Assembly (NCBI GenBank): GCA_002917075.1
Contig: NTMA01000088.1
Coordinates: 108,862 to 172,861 of the forward strand
Source of the DNA: Hawksworthiomyces lignivorus
Taxonomy: Eukaryota > Ascomycota > Sordariomycetes > Ophiostomatales > Ophiostomataceae
DNA length: 64,000 nucleotides
Direction: 5' to 3'
Position numbers and translations under genes: made by a program. Positions 24,936 to 35,687 of this stretch are shown here, one piece after another (the stretch's first letter is position 1; the number at the start of each line of letters is the position of its first letter). Under the pieces are notes generated by a model. The model made no database searches. It was not told the origin of the DNA and saw nothing but the letters and a program-made list of their open reading frames with translations.

Positions 24936-27120
24936 TGAGGAGGGCACTATCCGAATTTTGGAGTCGGTTTGGTTGATATTTAGTTTTCTTTTGTCCTCTT
25001 CTAGCTCTTGTTTTGTCTAGCATCTGGCCTTGCATGGCTCTGTCCTGTTTGGAAATTTCACGATACCAATTTTTCTCTTCTTCCCCTCTAGTCCCAGCCC
25101 TTTTGTGTGTTGTTTGTGGCAGTATAATATGGTTAATTAAAAGGTACCGGTAGCATTGAATTCAAAAGAAAGGCAGAGTTGGACCTTATTCTTATTTAAT
25201 CTTTTAGGCCTATGCCTCACAGACGAAGACACACTGACAAGCAAAGGGTAGCTTTCTCTTTTAGATATTTTTGGTCTATTGAGCTAGGTCACAAAGCTGC
25301 AACTTTATTTATACAGTGTTTGAATATACGTGTCCGCATATTCATGAGAGAAACGAATGGCTTATCATTTACTAATGGAGAAGATGCAGCTCTGTCCATA
25401 CAGCTCTCTCCGTTTGAACTTCTACATATATATTTTCTACGCATCTTGCCACCATGATACAAACTCCTACGCCACGCCTCACAATGAAGACCTCAATCTA
25501 CCTCACGACTGCAACATAACCTGTTACTTTTTTTCTCTCTTTTTTTTGGGAGGGGGGGGATGCCTAGGACCTGAATTAGATCGTACGTCTTATTAAAGGA
25601 TAATAGACAACGTCAATATAAGAGGAAAGAGAGTGTAATTCGACAGGTTTAATGTGCGAAGACAAGATCGGGAAACACGGAATCTGGGGCAGTGAAATGG
25701 ATTGCATCAAGTTAAGGGGAGAATGCATTTCGGGTTTATTAAGTTGCTCGTTATAATATTAAATGGTCTTTCAATTGGATTGGTTCTTCGAAAAGGGGTT
25801 CCTATTATTTTTATGTGAGTTATGTATGACCAACAAGGAAAGCTTGTCTTAGCCTGCGCTGCAAATCTGGTGGGCTGCAATGAAAATTATGTCTGGAGGT
25901 TACTGTGTCCTTCGTGACAAGAAATTCAACAGAAAGAAGAATCGACCGAAAATAAGGAGAAAGCGATCCTGCGAAATTTTGAGTTTCGTCTCTTAGAGCA
26001 GGGGAGGCAAAAGGCTCGTATTATACTTGACTAGGTGGATGATGGCCGCCAGCCGCGGTAATTGCTGGCACGGTTTGTAAACGAGTCATGCGCGTTGTTT
26101 CTGTTTGTTCATACACAACTAATAATCGATATGCAGGGTCCCAGTATAGAGCACGCTTACTCGGGTGGCAGTTACAACAGCTATGATCGCTTCCCGGTAA
26201 GTGAGAAAATGTCGGTGAGCTGAGGGTCTAAGAAAAGTGAAAGAAGAGTAGGCTTATTGTGAAGCATTCCAAGTGGAGCGCGACGTATGAAGGGACGGCA
26301 ATGGATGCAGTTCATGGTCCGCGTGCTAGCGGTTGATTTTGGTGGCAGACGGACTCCTTCCCTGTTCTCCTTCAACCCTTCTCAAAAGTACTTTTACTTT
26401 GAAATGACCAGAGATCAGATTCGCTATGAATACGAGAAAATATGTACGGAGTACAACTATAGATAATCTCTAGATGGGATTTCGAACTGAGTCTTTCTAC
26501 ATAGGAGGGATATGTTTTTGTAATACCGAGCAAAAGAAAATATCATAATTCTTTTTAAGAAAAAAAAAAAAAATTCGCCACTGTGCTTATACATGCACTA
26601 ATACCAGACGTCTCAACTCAAAAGTTTATTAATGCTTTCCAAGTGACAGCTTGGAGTCACCATTTTACTAACGGAGTACATTATTGCACGCCGTATTAGC
26701 ACTAGTACAATTCGCGTATTTTACACTGCGAAAGTACTCCGTACGCCTTGCTTAGTTATAAGACAACCATCGAAAACACGCCAGATTCCATCTGTCCCTG
26801 CCCTGGAGAAACGCTTATTACGACTATCTATCTCCCGCTCTTGCTTTTTCAGAGTCCGTTAATAACTACTTTAATGCTTTTATTTTAAATTTTTTTTTTT
26901 TTTTATTTTAAAAGGGCAGGGTAGAGGGTAGTGCCTACGTCTAATCGTACCTGCACGAAATAATGGTCTTGCAACAGCGCCCCCGTGTTTATCTTACACA
27001 GCTCAGTTCCACATCATGCGCAATTGTATATGCTTCACAGCCTCTTCACTTTTGTATTTGACCAGCTTTCGGTCTTAGGAGTTTGTCTTCACCACTTCTA
27101 AATCTCAACGATGGAACGCG
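24936..27120. other. Gene-poor spacer
   Basis: AT-rich spacer without a recognisable gene. It contains poly-T and poly-A tracts (about 26557-26572 and 26890-26904), three TACGGAGTA words (26445, 26671, 26734 reversed) and a short open frame at 26131-26223 that is discussed as a finding. Confidence 0.45.
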
Positions 27121-27285
27121 TGGGAAATAATTTTGTGCCATCTATTATAGCAGTTAACTGCTATAATTATGGCATTCAGTAAACTAAATAACGCCACTAA
27201 ATAATTTTATAGCGCATAACTAACTAAATCTTAAGTTATGTGTGAAGTAATAATTTATAGTAACGCTGTAAATTGCGGTATTATC
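27121..27285. repeat. AT-rich block with nested inverted repeats (possible MITE relic)
   Basis: 27136-27174 is a near-perfect palindrome: a 24-bp perfect core (27144-27167) centred on GTTAAC, extended by TGCCAT at the left and ATGGCA at the right with a one-base offset. Just downstream, ATAATTTTATAGCG (27201-27214) pairs imperfectly with CGCTGTAAATT (27264-27274), and within it CATAACT (27215-27221) with AGTTATG (27234-27240). The block is much more AT-rich than its flanks. It could be a degenerate miniature inverted-repeat element or a hairpin-forming site; no transposase is linked to it. Confidence 0.55.
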
Positions 27286-29874
27286 GAAACGCGTCCGGGC
27301 CAGATTCCTGAAACGAGCTTCTCGTCCTCTCCATAGACTCATGGGGGTAAATAACTTCAGTTTTCCAAAGTTTTGCTATTCTTCGGAGAACGGTATGCAA
27401 CAGCTCCCACGAAGATTGATCAGCATTCACTATCTACATATTGTTTGGCCTGTCGAACTACATGTCACCTCTGGGGTGCCGCCTAAAGAATTGCAAATCC
27501 AACTCTAAAAACATGTCCTTCACCAAAGGATACAGTCAAGAGCTGTACCTGTGTGTTGGGAATGTAGTGACATGACCAGCGCATTAGCCACATATACAGG
27601 CATGCCAGTCATCATAATAGAGAAACTGCGCTTCGCAGTGCACACATTCTCCCGAAAGTCTAGGGCACCATCGCACTCTTAAAATCGCTTCCGCTGGACC
27701 CTCGTGGAAAAAGTTAGCAGCGTGAGTAGGCTTACATACAGAGTCAGCATATCATTTCCGTACATAAGAAGAAAGAAAGAAAAAAAACCACCGAAGTAAA
27801 GCGGATTGATTCGCCGAGACAAACAGGATAAACCAAGTCTCTTTATTTAGTCTGCATATACATTTAAAAGTAACGTGTGCATTCGTATAACTCACGGCCA
27901 CATAATATACGTGTATGCACGGGCTGCTTGTTCGAGTACATCGTACGGCGTTATTTTGTCCGCTTGGGCAGTTAGTTTGTTTATTATTGCATCACACTTA
28001 TCTTGGGATAGACCCAGTTTTCCAGGGGTAATGCCACACTCCCCGGTTTTAGTCGCTCACAAAAGAAATTAAGATGTGCAAAATGGCGCCTACCAGGGTC
28101 AGGCATGCAGTTTTTGCGGGTTTGCTGGGTCGAAGGCAGCGCAGACTAAAGCTAATATCGCTTAGCTAATTTCCCTCAGCCTCCGAGCCACTCAGAAAGG
28201 GGAAGCATCCACTCGAGAAGAAAAGAAGAAAGGATCGCATTGGGGATGAAGAAAAGGAGCGAAGCAGCATCTCTATGTATGTTTGTACCCGAAGAAACAG
28301 ATCAGTCTGTCAATGAAACTAACCAGGAACCGCTGAATGACTCGTTAAGATATTTATGGTCCGTACAGGGCACTCGGTAGTGCCGCTCTCATTTTCGAGA
28401 GATGTTTGTTTGGATAGGGGTATATTTTCGTACTCGCGTGCAGCACGCGGGTCGGTATGGAGCGAGTCACCTGCAAGATGCAGGTTTGGGCCTTGGCGCT
28501 TCCCTCAAGCTGTCGCCGAGGCCATAACGCAACAGCACGTCGTAGTGAAAGAAAGGTACTTTCAAAATACATTGGTGAGGTCACTGCAGCACCATATGGA
28601 AAGCATGCTCTATGGTAGGATATTGTACCGGCCACTGTCACTTTCATGTATGCTTACTCATTCCAAAGCTATCCTTTAGTGTTGACATTCGCAACATACC
28701 CTTCTACTTCCCAATAGGTTTCCATTGTTTTCCTTTCTGCTCCCTCTCGGCAGAGTCCATCTACCTCCATAAAATGGTTTGTTTTACTTCTGCCGAGTGC
28801 CGGTGGATTTCTCAAATATACATACATGCACATTGAACATGTGTCTTTGGTGGCATTACGTCGTATAGAAAGGAGAACAAAACCATCCACATCTGGTTTC
28901 CGAGTTCATTTCCCATTTCAACCACTAGGAGGCGAGTTTCATTGACTAATAAAAGAAAAAAAATCTCCATGCACCATAGGCGTACTCCGTACAGCGCTCC
29001 TAGCCACCCTCCGAGATCAAGTAATGAACTTCAATTAGCAGTCCTTATGCTTGAGGAAAAGACATCCTTGTTAGTTGTGTGGGTGTGTGGAATATAGCTG
29101 GTTATTAGTCCGTCTCCGGCCCTGTCAACGCGAACAGGGCCTTGCCCCGCAAAATGGACGCCAGTTTGACAAAAGGTGAGAAATGAAGAGGATCTCCAGA
29201 AGACAAAATAGCTGCATGCGTCCTGTACATTCACAAATGTAGTCGTATGTGTGTAGGCTTAGGCTCCTGGTCACTTTCCTACAGTCGCGGTCTAATCTTC
29301 ATGTGTGTGCCTTGACCATAATCTCCCCTGCAACGCTAAACTCGGTTGGATGGGGCGCTTCTCTCTGTTGTTTCTTTTTTGCCATGCCCCGTAGCATTTA
29401 CTCCAGCATACTCCGTATTCTCCTGTTGCTTTCTTTATTTTTATTCTGCAGTCCTATTCTGTACCTTTCTTTCTTGACCTAGCGTAGGTGACATCGCTGG
29501 CGTATCAACCAACGAGTGTGCTTCGTACTCTTCTTTCAGCAGCCTAGAACACTTCGTAGTCCCCGTGCCCCTGTCCCTCTCCCCCGGTATGAGTTGCAAT
29601 GGAATTTTTGTTTTAATAGTATTGATGTCCGCCCATTTTCTTCTCTCTGATATTTTCTCCTCTTTTCCTTCCCTTTCTTCTTTCCTTTTCTTCATCATCG
29701 TGCGGATGTGGTAGCCAAGCTTTTGGAAAGCACGCCATTTTGCTTTCAGTCACTCGTTTAAACATTTTTCAAACCGCTTCACTCATTCAGCGGGCTTTCG
29801 TTTTTGTTTACGCTATTTCAAACTAATTCACCAATACCTTTCGACCAGACTTCGTCTATTTTTTGGGAGGCAAT
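27286..29874. other. Gene-poor spacer and glucanase promoter
   Basis: About 2.6 kb without a recognisable gene. The last 250 bp before the GH17 gene are T/C-rich, as expected for a strong fungal promoter and leader. TACTCCGTA words occur at 28983 and 29409. Confidence 0.45.
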
Positions 29875-31635
29875 ATGAAGGGATCAATTGTGGCAGCCGT
29901 AGCTGTCCTCGCCGGCGGTGCCAGCGCCGCCCGGGTCCACCACCGTCATGCAGCGGCTCACGACCTCTTCCAGAAGCGTGGGCACGGTGACGAGTTGTGC
30001 ACGACTGTCGTCGAGACGATCTACGGTGAAATCAGTACGTCAATAGCGACTCTAAATATTCATCTGCAATGGAGAGGAAATCAGTCTAGGCTCCCGCATA
30101 GGATTTGAAAATTTTGTTTGGATATGAATTCCAGAAGCTGCTGACACTACATAGCCTGGGTGCCTACGCCCGCGTGCACCGACACGACCACGACGAAGAC
30201 GCACGCAGTTACCAGCACCAGCACCGTTACTAAGGCGCCTGCCCCGGTTACTAAGGCGCCGGCCCCGGTTACACAGTCGCCGGCCACTGTTCCCACACTA
30301 GTCGTCGAGACCTGCCCAACTCCCGGCACTTACACTTTCCCAGCAACGACGGTCGTCATTACTGAGACTACCACGGTTTGCGGCGCTTCGACTACCTCCG
30401 TGCCCGCTGGTACCCACACTCTTGGTGGTGTGACAACTGTTGTTGCTACTGAGACCACCGTCGTCTGCCCTGTCGCCACCACCTCCAAGCTGCCTGGTGG
30501 CGTTGTTACTAGCATCATTGAGACCACCACCTATGTCTGCCCCTCGGCTGGCACTTACACAATTGCGCCTATCACGACTGTCTGCGAGACCGAGACGATT
30601 GTTGTCGTCCCTGTTGTCACGACTTTCACCCCGGCCACTTACACACGTCCCGCTGTTGTCACGACCGTGACCGAGACTGACATTGTTGTGTACTGCCCCT
30701 TCGAGATCCCCACCCCCAGCCCTGCCCCTGTGAAGCCGAAGCCGACGACGGTGGCTCCGCCCCCGCCTCCAGCCAAGACCACGGCTCCTGCAGCTCCCAA
30801 GCCTAAGCCAGCGACTTCGCCTGCGAAACTCGGTGGCAGTGGCGACCAGTGGGCCATCACTTACACTCCATATGACACCACTGGTGCCTGCAAGTCCGCG
30901 TCGCAGGTTTTGATCGACATCACGGAGATTAAGGGCAAGGGCTTCACTACTGTCCGTGTCTACTCAACCGACTGCGATACTCTGCCCAACGTTGGCAGCG
31001 CTTGCAAGCAGGTTGGTATGAAGTTGATCATCGGTGTGTTCATCGGCGAGGTTGGCTGCGACAACAGCAACCCCGATGTCCAGTCTCAGATCTCTGCCAT
31101 CAAGGCCTGGGGTCAGTGGGATCTTGTTGAGCTCGTCGTCGTCGGCAATGAGGCTGGCAACGATGGCTTCTGCACGCCCGCGCAGCTCAAGGCCCTGATT
31201 GTTGAGGTTAAGGAGATCGTCACCGAAGCTGGCTCCAGCTGCCCTGTTACTACTACCGACACCGTGAACACCTGGCAGAACTCTGAGTTTTCGGGCACTC
31301 TCTGCGAGGTTGTGGACGTTGTCGCTTGCAACGCTCACGGTTACTTCAATGCTCAGACCACCCCCGGCGAGGCTGGTGCTTTCGTTTCGGGCCAGCTGGA
31401 AATTGTTAAGGGCATTTGTGGAAAGGAGGGTTACGTCATGGAGACGGGTTGGCCCTCTTCGTGCGTGGCCAACGGCCTCGCGACATGCTCGGAATCCGAC
31501 CAGGCTTCCGCTATCTCGTCGATTAAGGCAGCTCTCGGCAGCTCTGTTGTTTTCTTCTCGTATTCCAACGACGACTGGAAGGACAACGGCTCATGCGGCT
31601 GCGAGCAGCACTGGGGCTGTGGTCAGCTGTTCTAA
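29875..31635 (+). CDS. btgE: GH17 cell-wall beta-1,3-glucanase (btgE type)
   Basis: Enzymes of this type hydrolyse or remodel beta-1,3-glucan in the fungal wall. Exons are 29875-30034 and 30155-31635 (546 aa); the splice restores TIYGEITWVPTPACT. The N-terminus MKGSIVAAVAVLAGGASAA is a signal peptide, followed by a His-rich, dibasic (KR) propeptide-like stretch. Residues 60-310 are a Thr/Val/Cys-rich region with imperfect repeats (TETTTVC, TETTVVC, IETTTYVC) and a Pro-rich linker, probably heavily O-mannosylated. The C-terminal GH17 domain begins at WAITYTPYDTTGACKS; the predicted acid/base is E386 in VVVGNEA and the nucleophile is E483 in METGWPS, both present. It ends in HWGCGQLF with no GPI-anchor signal, so the protein should be secreted or wall-bound. 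The intron acceptor at 30154 is chosen because the earlier CCAG (30124) would bring an in-frame TGA. It lies in tandem with a secreted lipase. Confidence 0.92.
30235..30272 (+). repeat. Tandem 18-bp repeat in the glucanase Thr-rich region
   Basis: Two close copies of an 18-bp unit (GGCGCC-GCCCCGGTTACTAA type) encode KAPAPVT-KAPAPVT, with a third partial copy reading QSPATV. Confidence 0.6.
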
Positions 31636-32713
31636 GCGCTTGTCGCTTCGAACAACTGGCGTTAACCCTCTTCCAGTCCATGTCCGCTATCCTCGACGCC
31701 TTTTCAATTAAATCTAGCCACCTGTATATGAACATTTGCTCTTCTGTACAATTCTCAAAAATATGACGTCTAATTGCTCACCAGGGGCGACGGGTACTGA
31801 TCTCTTATTCTGCTTGATGTGTTGTGCGCGTGTATATGTATTGCTTGTTAAGGGCATCTTCACAGCCTTGCTTTGAGAACTACTGAAAGCTACAAAAGTC
31901 CGAAACCGGACCGGTGTCCTACTTAGACTCTATTTTGTGAGCAGTGTCCTGAAGGCAAGTGTTTGAGAAGAGAGTTGCAGCGCATCGGGGCAGAAAGATT
32001 GCTCACTCTCTTGAAGTGTATCCTAAATCATTTTTTTTTCTCTTGTTTCCATTAGTGTCTAATTACTTTTATGAACGAAGCTGCATTTGGCTGAATGAAA
32101 AAAGTGAAACCCCTTTATTTCCATTTGATTTGATGCATCCAGGTGTCTCCTGAAGTTTTAAAGTTTCATGGGGTAGAGGAGTATTGCATTGGGTAATATG
32201 AAGGAACAGTATGTAGACTGAAAGAGGCTGACTAGACTATACTTGTAGAAATTGTGCGTGAATGTATAGTCAGCACCCCGCGGCAATAATCCCAGGGAGA
32301 AAATAGTTTCTTTTTCGACTGGGTCATGCGACCATCTGCGCCTGCCTCAACAAAAAATTAGCGAGAAAACGGCAAGATCATGGTTGACAGTTCACTCAGC
32401 CCGAAACTTAACTTCCCGCCACTCAGTTGAAACCTCATTTCCCTCTTCATTTTCTACACGACACCTACTACTTTTTGAACCAGTCAACCTTACTTTAGCT
32501 CTATATTACTATCTCTTGCCCTTAATTAATGATGCAAACCAAGCTTATCCGTCAATTTTTCTCTCCATTGTAGCATCACGAGTTTTGGATATATTTTATT
32601 GTTAACAACTCGAAACTATCACAAAACCAGGCTCGAGGCATTTGCGATGTTGCCTGCGTGACAACCTAATCACGGCCGTCCTTGAAAAGGAAAAGGGACA
32701 TTTTTACCTAACA
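31636..32713. other. Spacer between glucanase and lipase genes
   Basis: About 1.1 kb holding the glucanase 3' UTR and the lipase promoter. It is AT-rich and shows no gene or RNA. Confidence 0.45.
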
Positions 32714-33919
32714 ATGCGGCTTTACGCTATCAGTGTCCTCGCCGCTTCTATAGCTTTGGCCGTGGTTGTCCCAGATCCGCAGCAATGGCCGTTGGGCGAG
32801 GGTACTGAGAAGAGCATCCCTACCGGTTCTGGCAGTGATGCAACCGCTGCTTCCCCTTCCTCCATTCCTCTTCCCCTTTTTGCCTCCCTCGAGCGCTTTG
32901 CTAGGCTTGTTGACATCGCCTACTGCGTGGGCAACACCGGTACAGGCATCGCACCACCATTTTCATGCGCCTCGCGATGTCGTGATTTCCCCGAGATGCG
33001 GCTTGTAACGACGTGGAACACGGGTGTCCTCATGCAAGACAGTTGCGGATTTATTGCTGTGGATGACGCTGCACACGAGGTAGTGGTTGCCTTCCGCGGA
33101 ACCTATAGCATCACTAACACCGTTGTGGACCTAAGTACGACCCCACAGGAGTATGTGCCATATGAGCCGGATGCCGACAACAGCAGCAAAACCGGCGACA
33201 GTGACGGCACCAAAAACGACCGCCCTCAGTGTCTCAACTGCACTGTCCACAGCGGATTCCTCGCCTCTTGGCGCAGCACCCGCAAGCTTGTGCTGCCAGC
33301 TGTCGCGGCAGCACGGCAGCCGGCCTCCAACCCATCATCATCATACCTTTCTTCTTCCACCACAACCGCCATCACGCCTTACCGCGTGCACTTATTGGGC
33401 CACAGTCTCGGCGGGGCCGTGGCTCTGCTGGCTGCTCTAGAGATGAAGGCCGTCTTGGGTTGGATGGATGTATGGGTTACTACTTTTGGTGAGCCCCGTG
33501 TTGGTAACGCAGGACTAGCGATTTTCGTTGAGGAGGTGTTTAATTTGACGTCCGAAGAGGACAAAAGGACCTCTTCTCTCTCATACTCTTACCGCCGTGT
33601 CACACACAAGAACGACCCGGTCCCATTGCTCCCACTGGCAGAATGGAATTACAGTTCGCACGCTGGGGAGGTGTACATTGCCAAGGCAAATCTGCCGCCA
33701 GCACCGGCCGATGTTCGGCTATGTCGGGGGCGGAGTGATACGTCGTGTATTACAAGTGGCGGTGACGACAACGGGGGCGTCTTTCCACCAAATCTCAAAT
33801 TATGGGAGCTTTTCTTTGCGCACCGTGACTATTTCTGGCGACTGGGTCTCTGTTTACCTGGCGGCGACCCGGCTGACTGGGGTCGGGAACGATACAACTA
33901 CACGGATGACGAGCTATGA
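32714..33919 (+). CDS. Secreted class-3 lipase (alpha/beta hydrolase)
   Basis: Intronless frame of 401 aa from the ATG at 32714; the frame continues upstream without an ATG. MRLYAISVLAASIALA is a clear signal peptide. The lipase_3 fold is shown by FRGTYSITNTVVDL (oxyanion/lid region), the nucleophile elbow GHSLGG (S231), FGEPRVGN, the acid HKNDPVP (D301) and the histidine in FFAHRDYFW (H370), so the catalytic triad is complete. Cysteine pairs in CVGNTG/CASRCRDF and NCTVHSGF resemble those of Yarrowia-type and other ascomycete extracellular lipases. Two Asn-X-Ser/Thr sites (NYSS, NYTD) near the C-terminus suggest N-glycosylation. The likely role is hydrolysis of triacylglycerols outside the cell; substrate (lipid or feruloyl ester) cannot be decided from sequence. 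It follows the GH17 gene in the same orientation but with its own promoter space. Confidence 0.9.
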   Translation: MRLYAISVLAASIALAVVVPDPQQWPLGEGTEKSIPTGSGSDATAASPSSIPLPLFASLERFARLVDIAYCVGNTGTGIAPPFSCASRCRDFPEMRLVTTWNTGVLMQDSCGFIAVDDAAHEVVVAFRGTYSITNTVVDLSTTPQEYVPYEPDADNSSKTGDSDGTKNDRPQCLNCTVHSGFLASWRSTRKLVLPAVAAARQPASNPSSSYLSSSTTTAITPYRVHLLGHSLGGAVALLAALEMKAVLGWMDVWVTTFGEPRVGNAGLAIFVEEVFNLTSEEDKRTSSLSYSYRRVTHKNDPVPLLPLAEWNYSSHAGEVYIAKANLPPAPADVRLCRGRSDTSCITSGGDDNGGVFPPNLKLWELFFAHRDYFWRLGLCLPGGDPADWGRERYNYTDDEL

Positions 33920-34900
33920 ATGGCAATCATGTGGTAACGTCTGAACAAGCGGTTGTGACGGAGTATCTGAACTGTCTATTCTGAAATCCGGTCCTGCTAA
34001 TTCCGGGTCTCTGACTTGAATTTGCTTTATATTTGAAGTATGTATTTATCATAAGCAAGCATTGGCCTTGGCGTTTCTAAATACTAGCATGTATTCTAAA
34101 TTTATGCATCTTGTTTCTCTGCTAATGTTAATATTTTTCGTCCGTTTCGACGACTAAATTCTTTCGTTGTATGTATGTAAATATAATTGTAGATAGCCTA
34201 AGATTATTCCCATGACGTACGGAGTATTGCCGCGCGCTTCCATGGTGGAAGGCCGGTATCAAAATTAATAAGTGCGCACTTTCCTACTAAGGCACAGCAG
34301 CTTGCTTTGAATCGGGAAGTACGCTATCAGCTAGAACTGCACAGTTTGTCGGCATAGGCACATCCATTAAATAGAGTAGGTGAGCGATGAAAGTAATAAT
34401 CTTCCACGCTCTACAATTCAGGTCATCTTGTGATATGAAGACGCATTGATTGGACGGACACCAAAGCCGCCTACTTGTTGCCTCTTCCAACGTTCTCTGT
34501 CAACTTGCCGGCCACGGCCAACAATCGACACTTGGCATGCCAGGCGATGACGCAGACCTCGTGACATATGCGTGACCAGAGGACGAACTCCACTTGCAGG
34601 AAAGTGGGTGTGAAAGGAAATACCAGCCCTTCGCTCTTTTGTAAGACCCTTTTACTCACATGCAACGGAACGTAGCTGCTGGAGAAAGCCACGCGATAAG
34701 GCCGCTATTCCTTCTGTCTCCTTTCTAAGTCACTCATATTTTATATTGTGACAGTGGTGGGGGAATCAATGCCGAATTTGAAAGTCAAATACGGAGTACG
34801 TGTAGTAGATACCCATTTACGCCTCATGTTGACGTGGCTTTTCTCCTCAGCGGATCCGCGGGCAGCAATACCACAACGGCACTAAGCAAGCACCCCTCTC
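33920..34900. other. Spacer downstream of the lipase gene
   Basis: AT-rich DNA with the lipase 3' end and three TACGGAGTA words (33958, 34218, 34790). No gene recognised. Confidence 0.45.
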
Positions 34901-34912
34901 ACGAAATCATTG

Positions 34913-35073
34913 AGCCTGCCTATAGTATGGGACGACGAAGACTTAAAAACTAGGGCTGAGGAGGGCTGGGATACTCTAAAACAGTCTACTATTAACAACT
35001 GGGTTGATGAGATTCCTACAATTTTAAAGCAGATAGCTGATTCAGATCAATTAGCTAGTAGAATGTTAGGATA
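34913..35073 (+). pseudogene. Decayed C-terminal fragment resembling a Tc1/mariner-type transposase
   Basis: A frame ending at the TAG 35074-35076 reads VWDDEDLKTRAEEGWDTLKQ, then STINNWVDEIPTILKQIADSD. The pattern W-D-x-[LI]-x-Q-x-x-I-x-x-[WL]-[VI]-D-x-[IM]-P resembles the C-terminal end of fungal Tc1/mariner and related DDE transposases, where a WDxI...IDxMP block follows the third catalytic residue. No upstream catalytic part or terminal repeat could be found, so this would be a truncated relic. Base composition is AT-rich as in a decayed element. The assignment is tentative because the match is short. Confidence 0.35.
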
Positions 35074-35240
35074 TTAGTTGGAAATAGAAGGAGTGAAAAA
35101 GGTGTGGGTGGATTATAGAGGCTTAATGATTTCGTGAGGGTGGTGGCAAGCTAAAAACACTGGTGTGATTCCATTTGGAAGAGGGACATAGTTGATATCC
35201 AACTAGAGCCTTAGTCAAATAGAATGAGAAAGCTTGTTAA

Positions 35241-35687
35241 TTATTCCTTTCTTTTCATCATCGGCAAAACTGTAGGGTCGAGGGAGCTGTTTGTTTGCAA
35301 TCTCTCAAGGATTCGTTGCTTGCTAAGTACATAAGCATAGTCTGTCTTTCCTCGAATCGCCGTATAATCTCTGTCGGAGAAAACGCCAATACCCACAGGA
35401 CAACCAACGATGTGGGAGTTAATGGGCATGATTGCTCTGTGATGCAAAGCAGCAAGTGACTTAATGGGGGCTGGAGAACAAGAGTTGTTTGGTTTATCTT
35501 TGCTATATTCACCTGTCGGGGTGTTGTCGGGGGCTCGAGATGTAGAAGCAAAAGACATGGCAACCAGAAAAACAATGTGTCTACATGGTCTGGGCGAGTC
35601 CACATGTTTAGATTTGTTGCAAAATAGAAGTTCTTGAATCTTTTTCTCACGCGAAAACCGAGCATTACGGAAAGTGAGGTCAACCAT
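35241..35687 (-). CDS. Hypothetical orphan open frame (148 aa)
   Basis: An intact ATG-to-stop frame of 148 codons lies next to the transposase-like relic. I do not recognise it; it has no signal peptide or membrane segment and reads as a mixed, Ser/Pro-containing protein. A second open frame of 141 codons overlaps it on the same strand (35258-35683), which weakens the coding case. It may be chance, an orphan gene, or part of a decayed mobile element. Confidence 0.2.
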   Translation of the reverse strand: MVDLTFRNARFSREKKIQELLFCNKSKHVDSPRPCRHIVFLVAMSFASTSRAPDNTPTGEYSKDKPNNSCSPAPIKSLAALHHRAIMPINSHIVGCPVGIGVFSDRDYTAIRGKTDYAYVLSKQRILERLQTNSSLDPTVLPMMKRKE

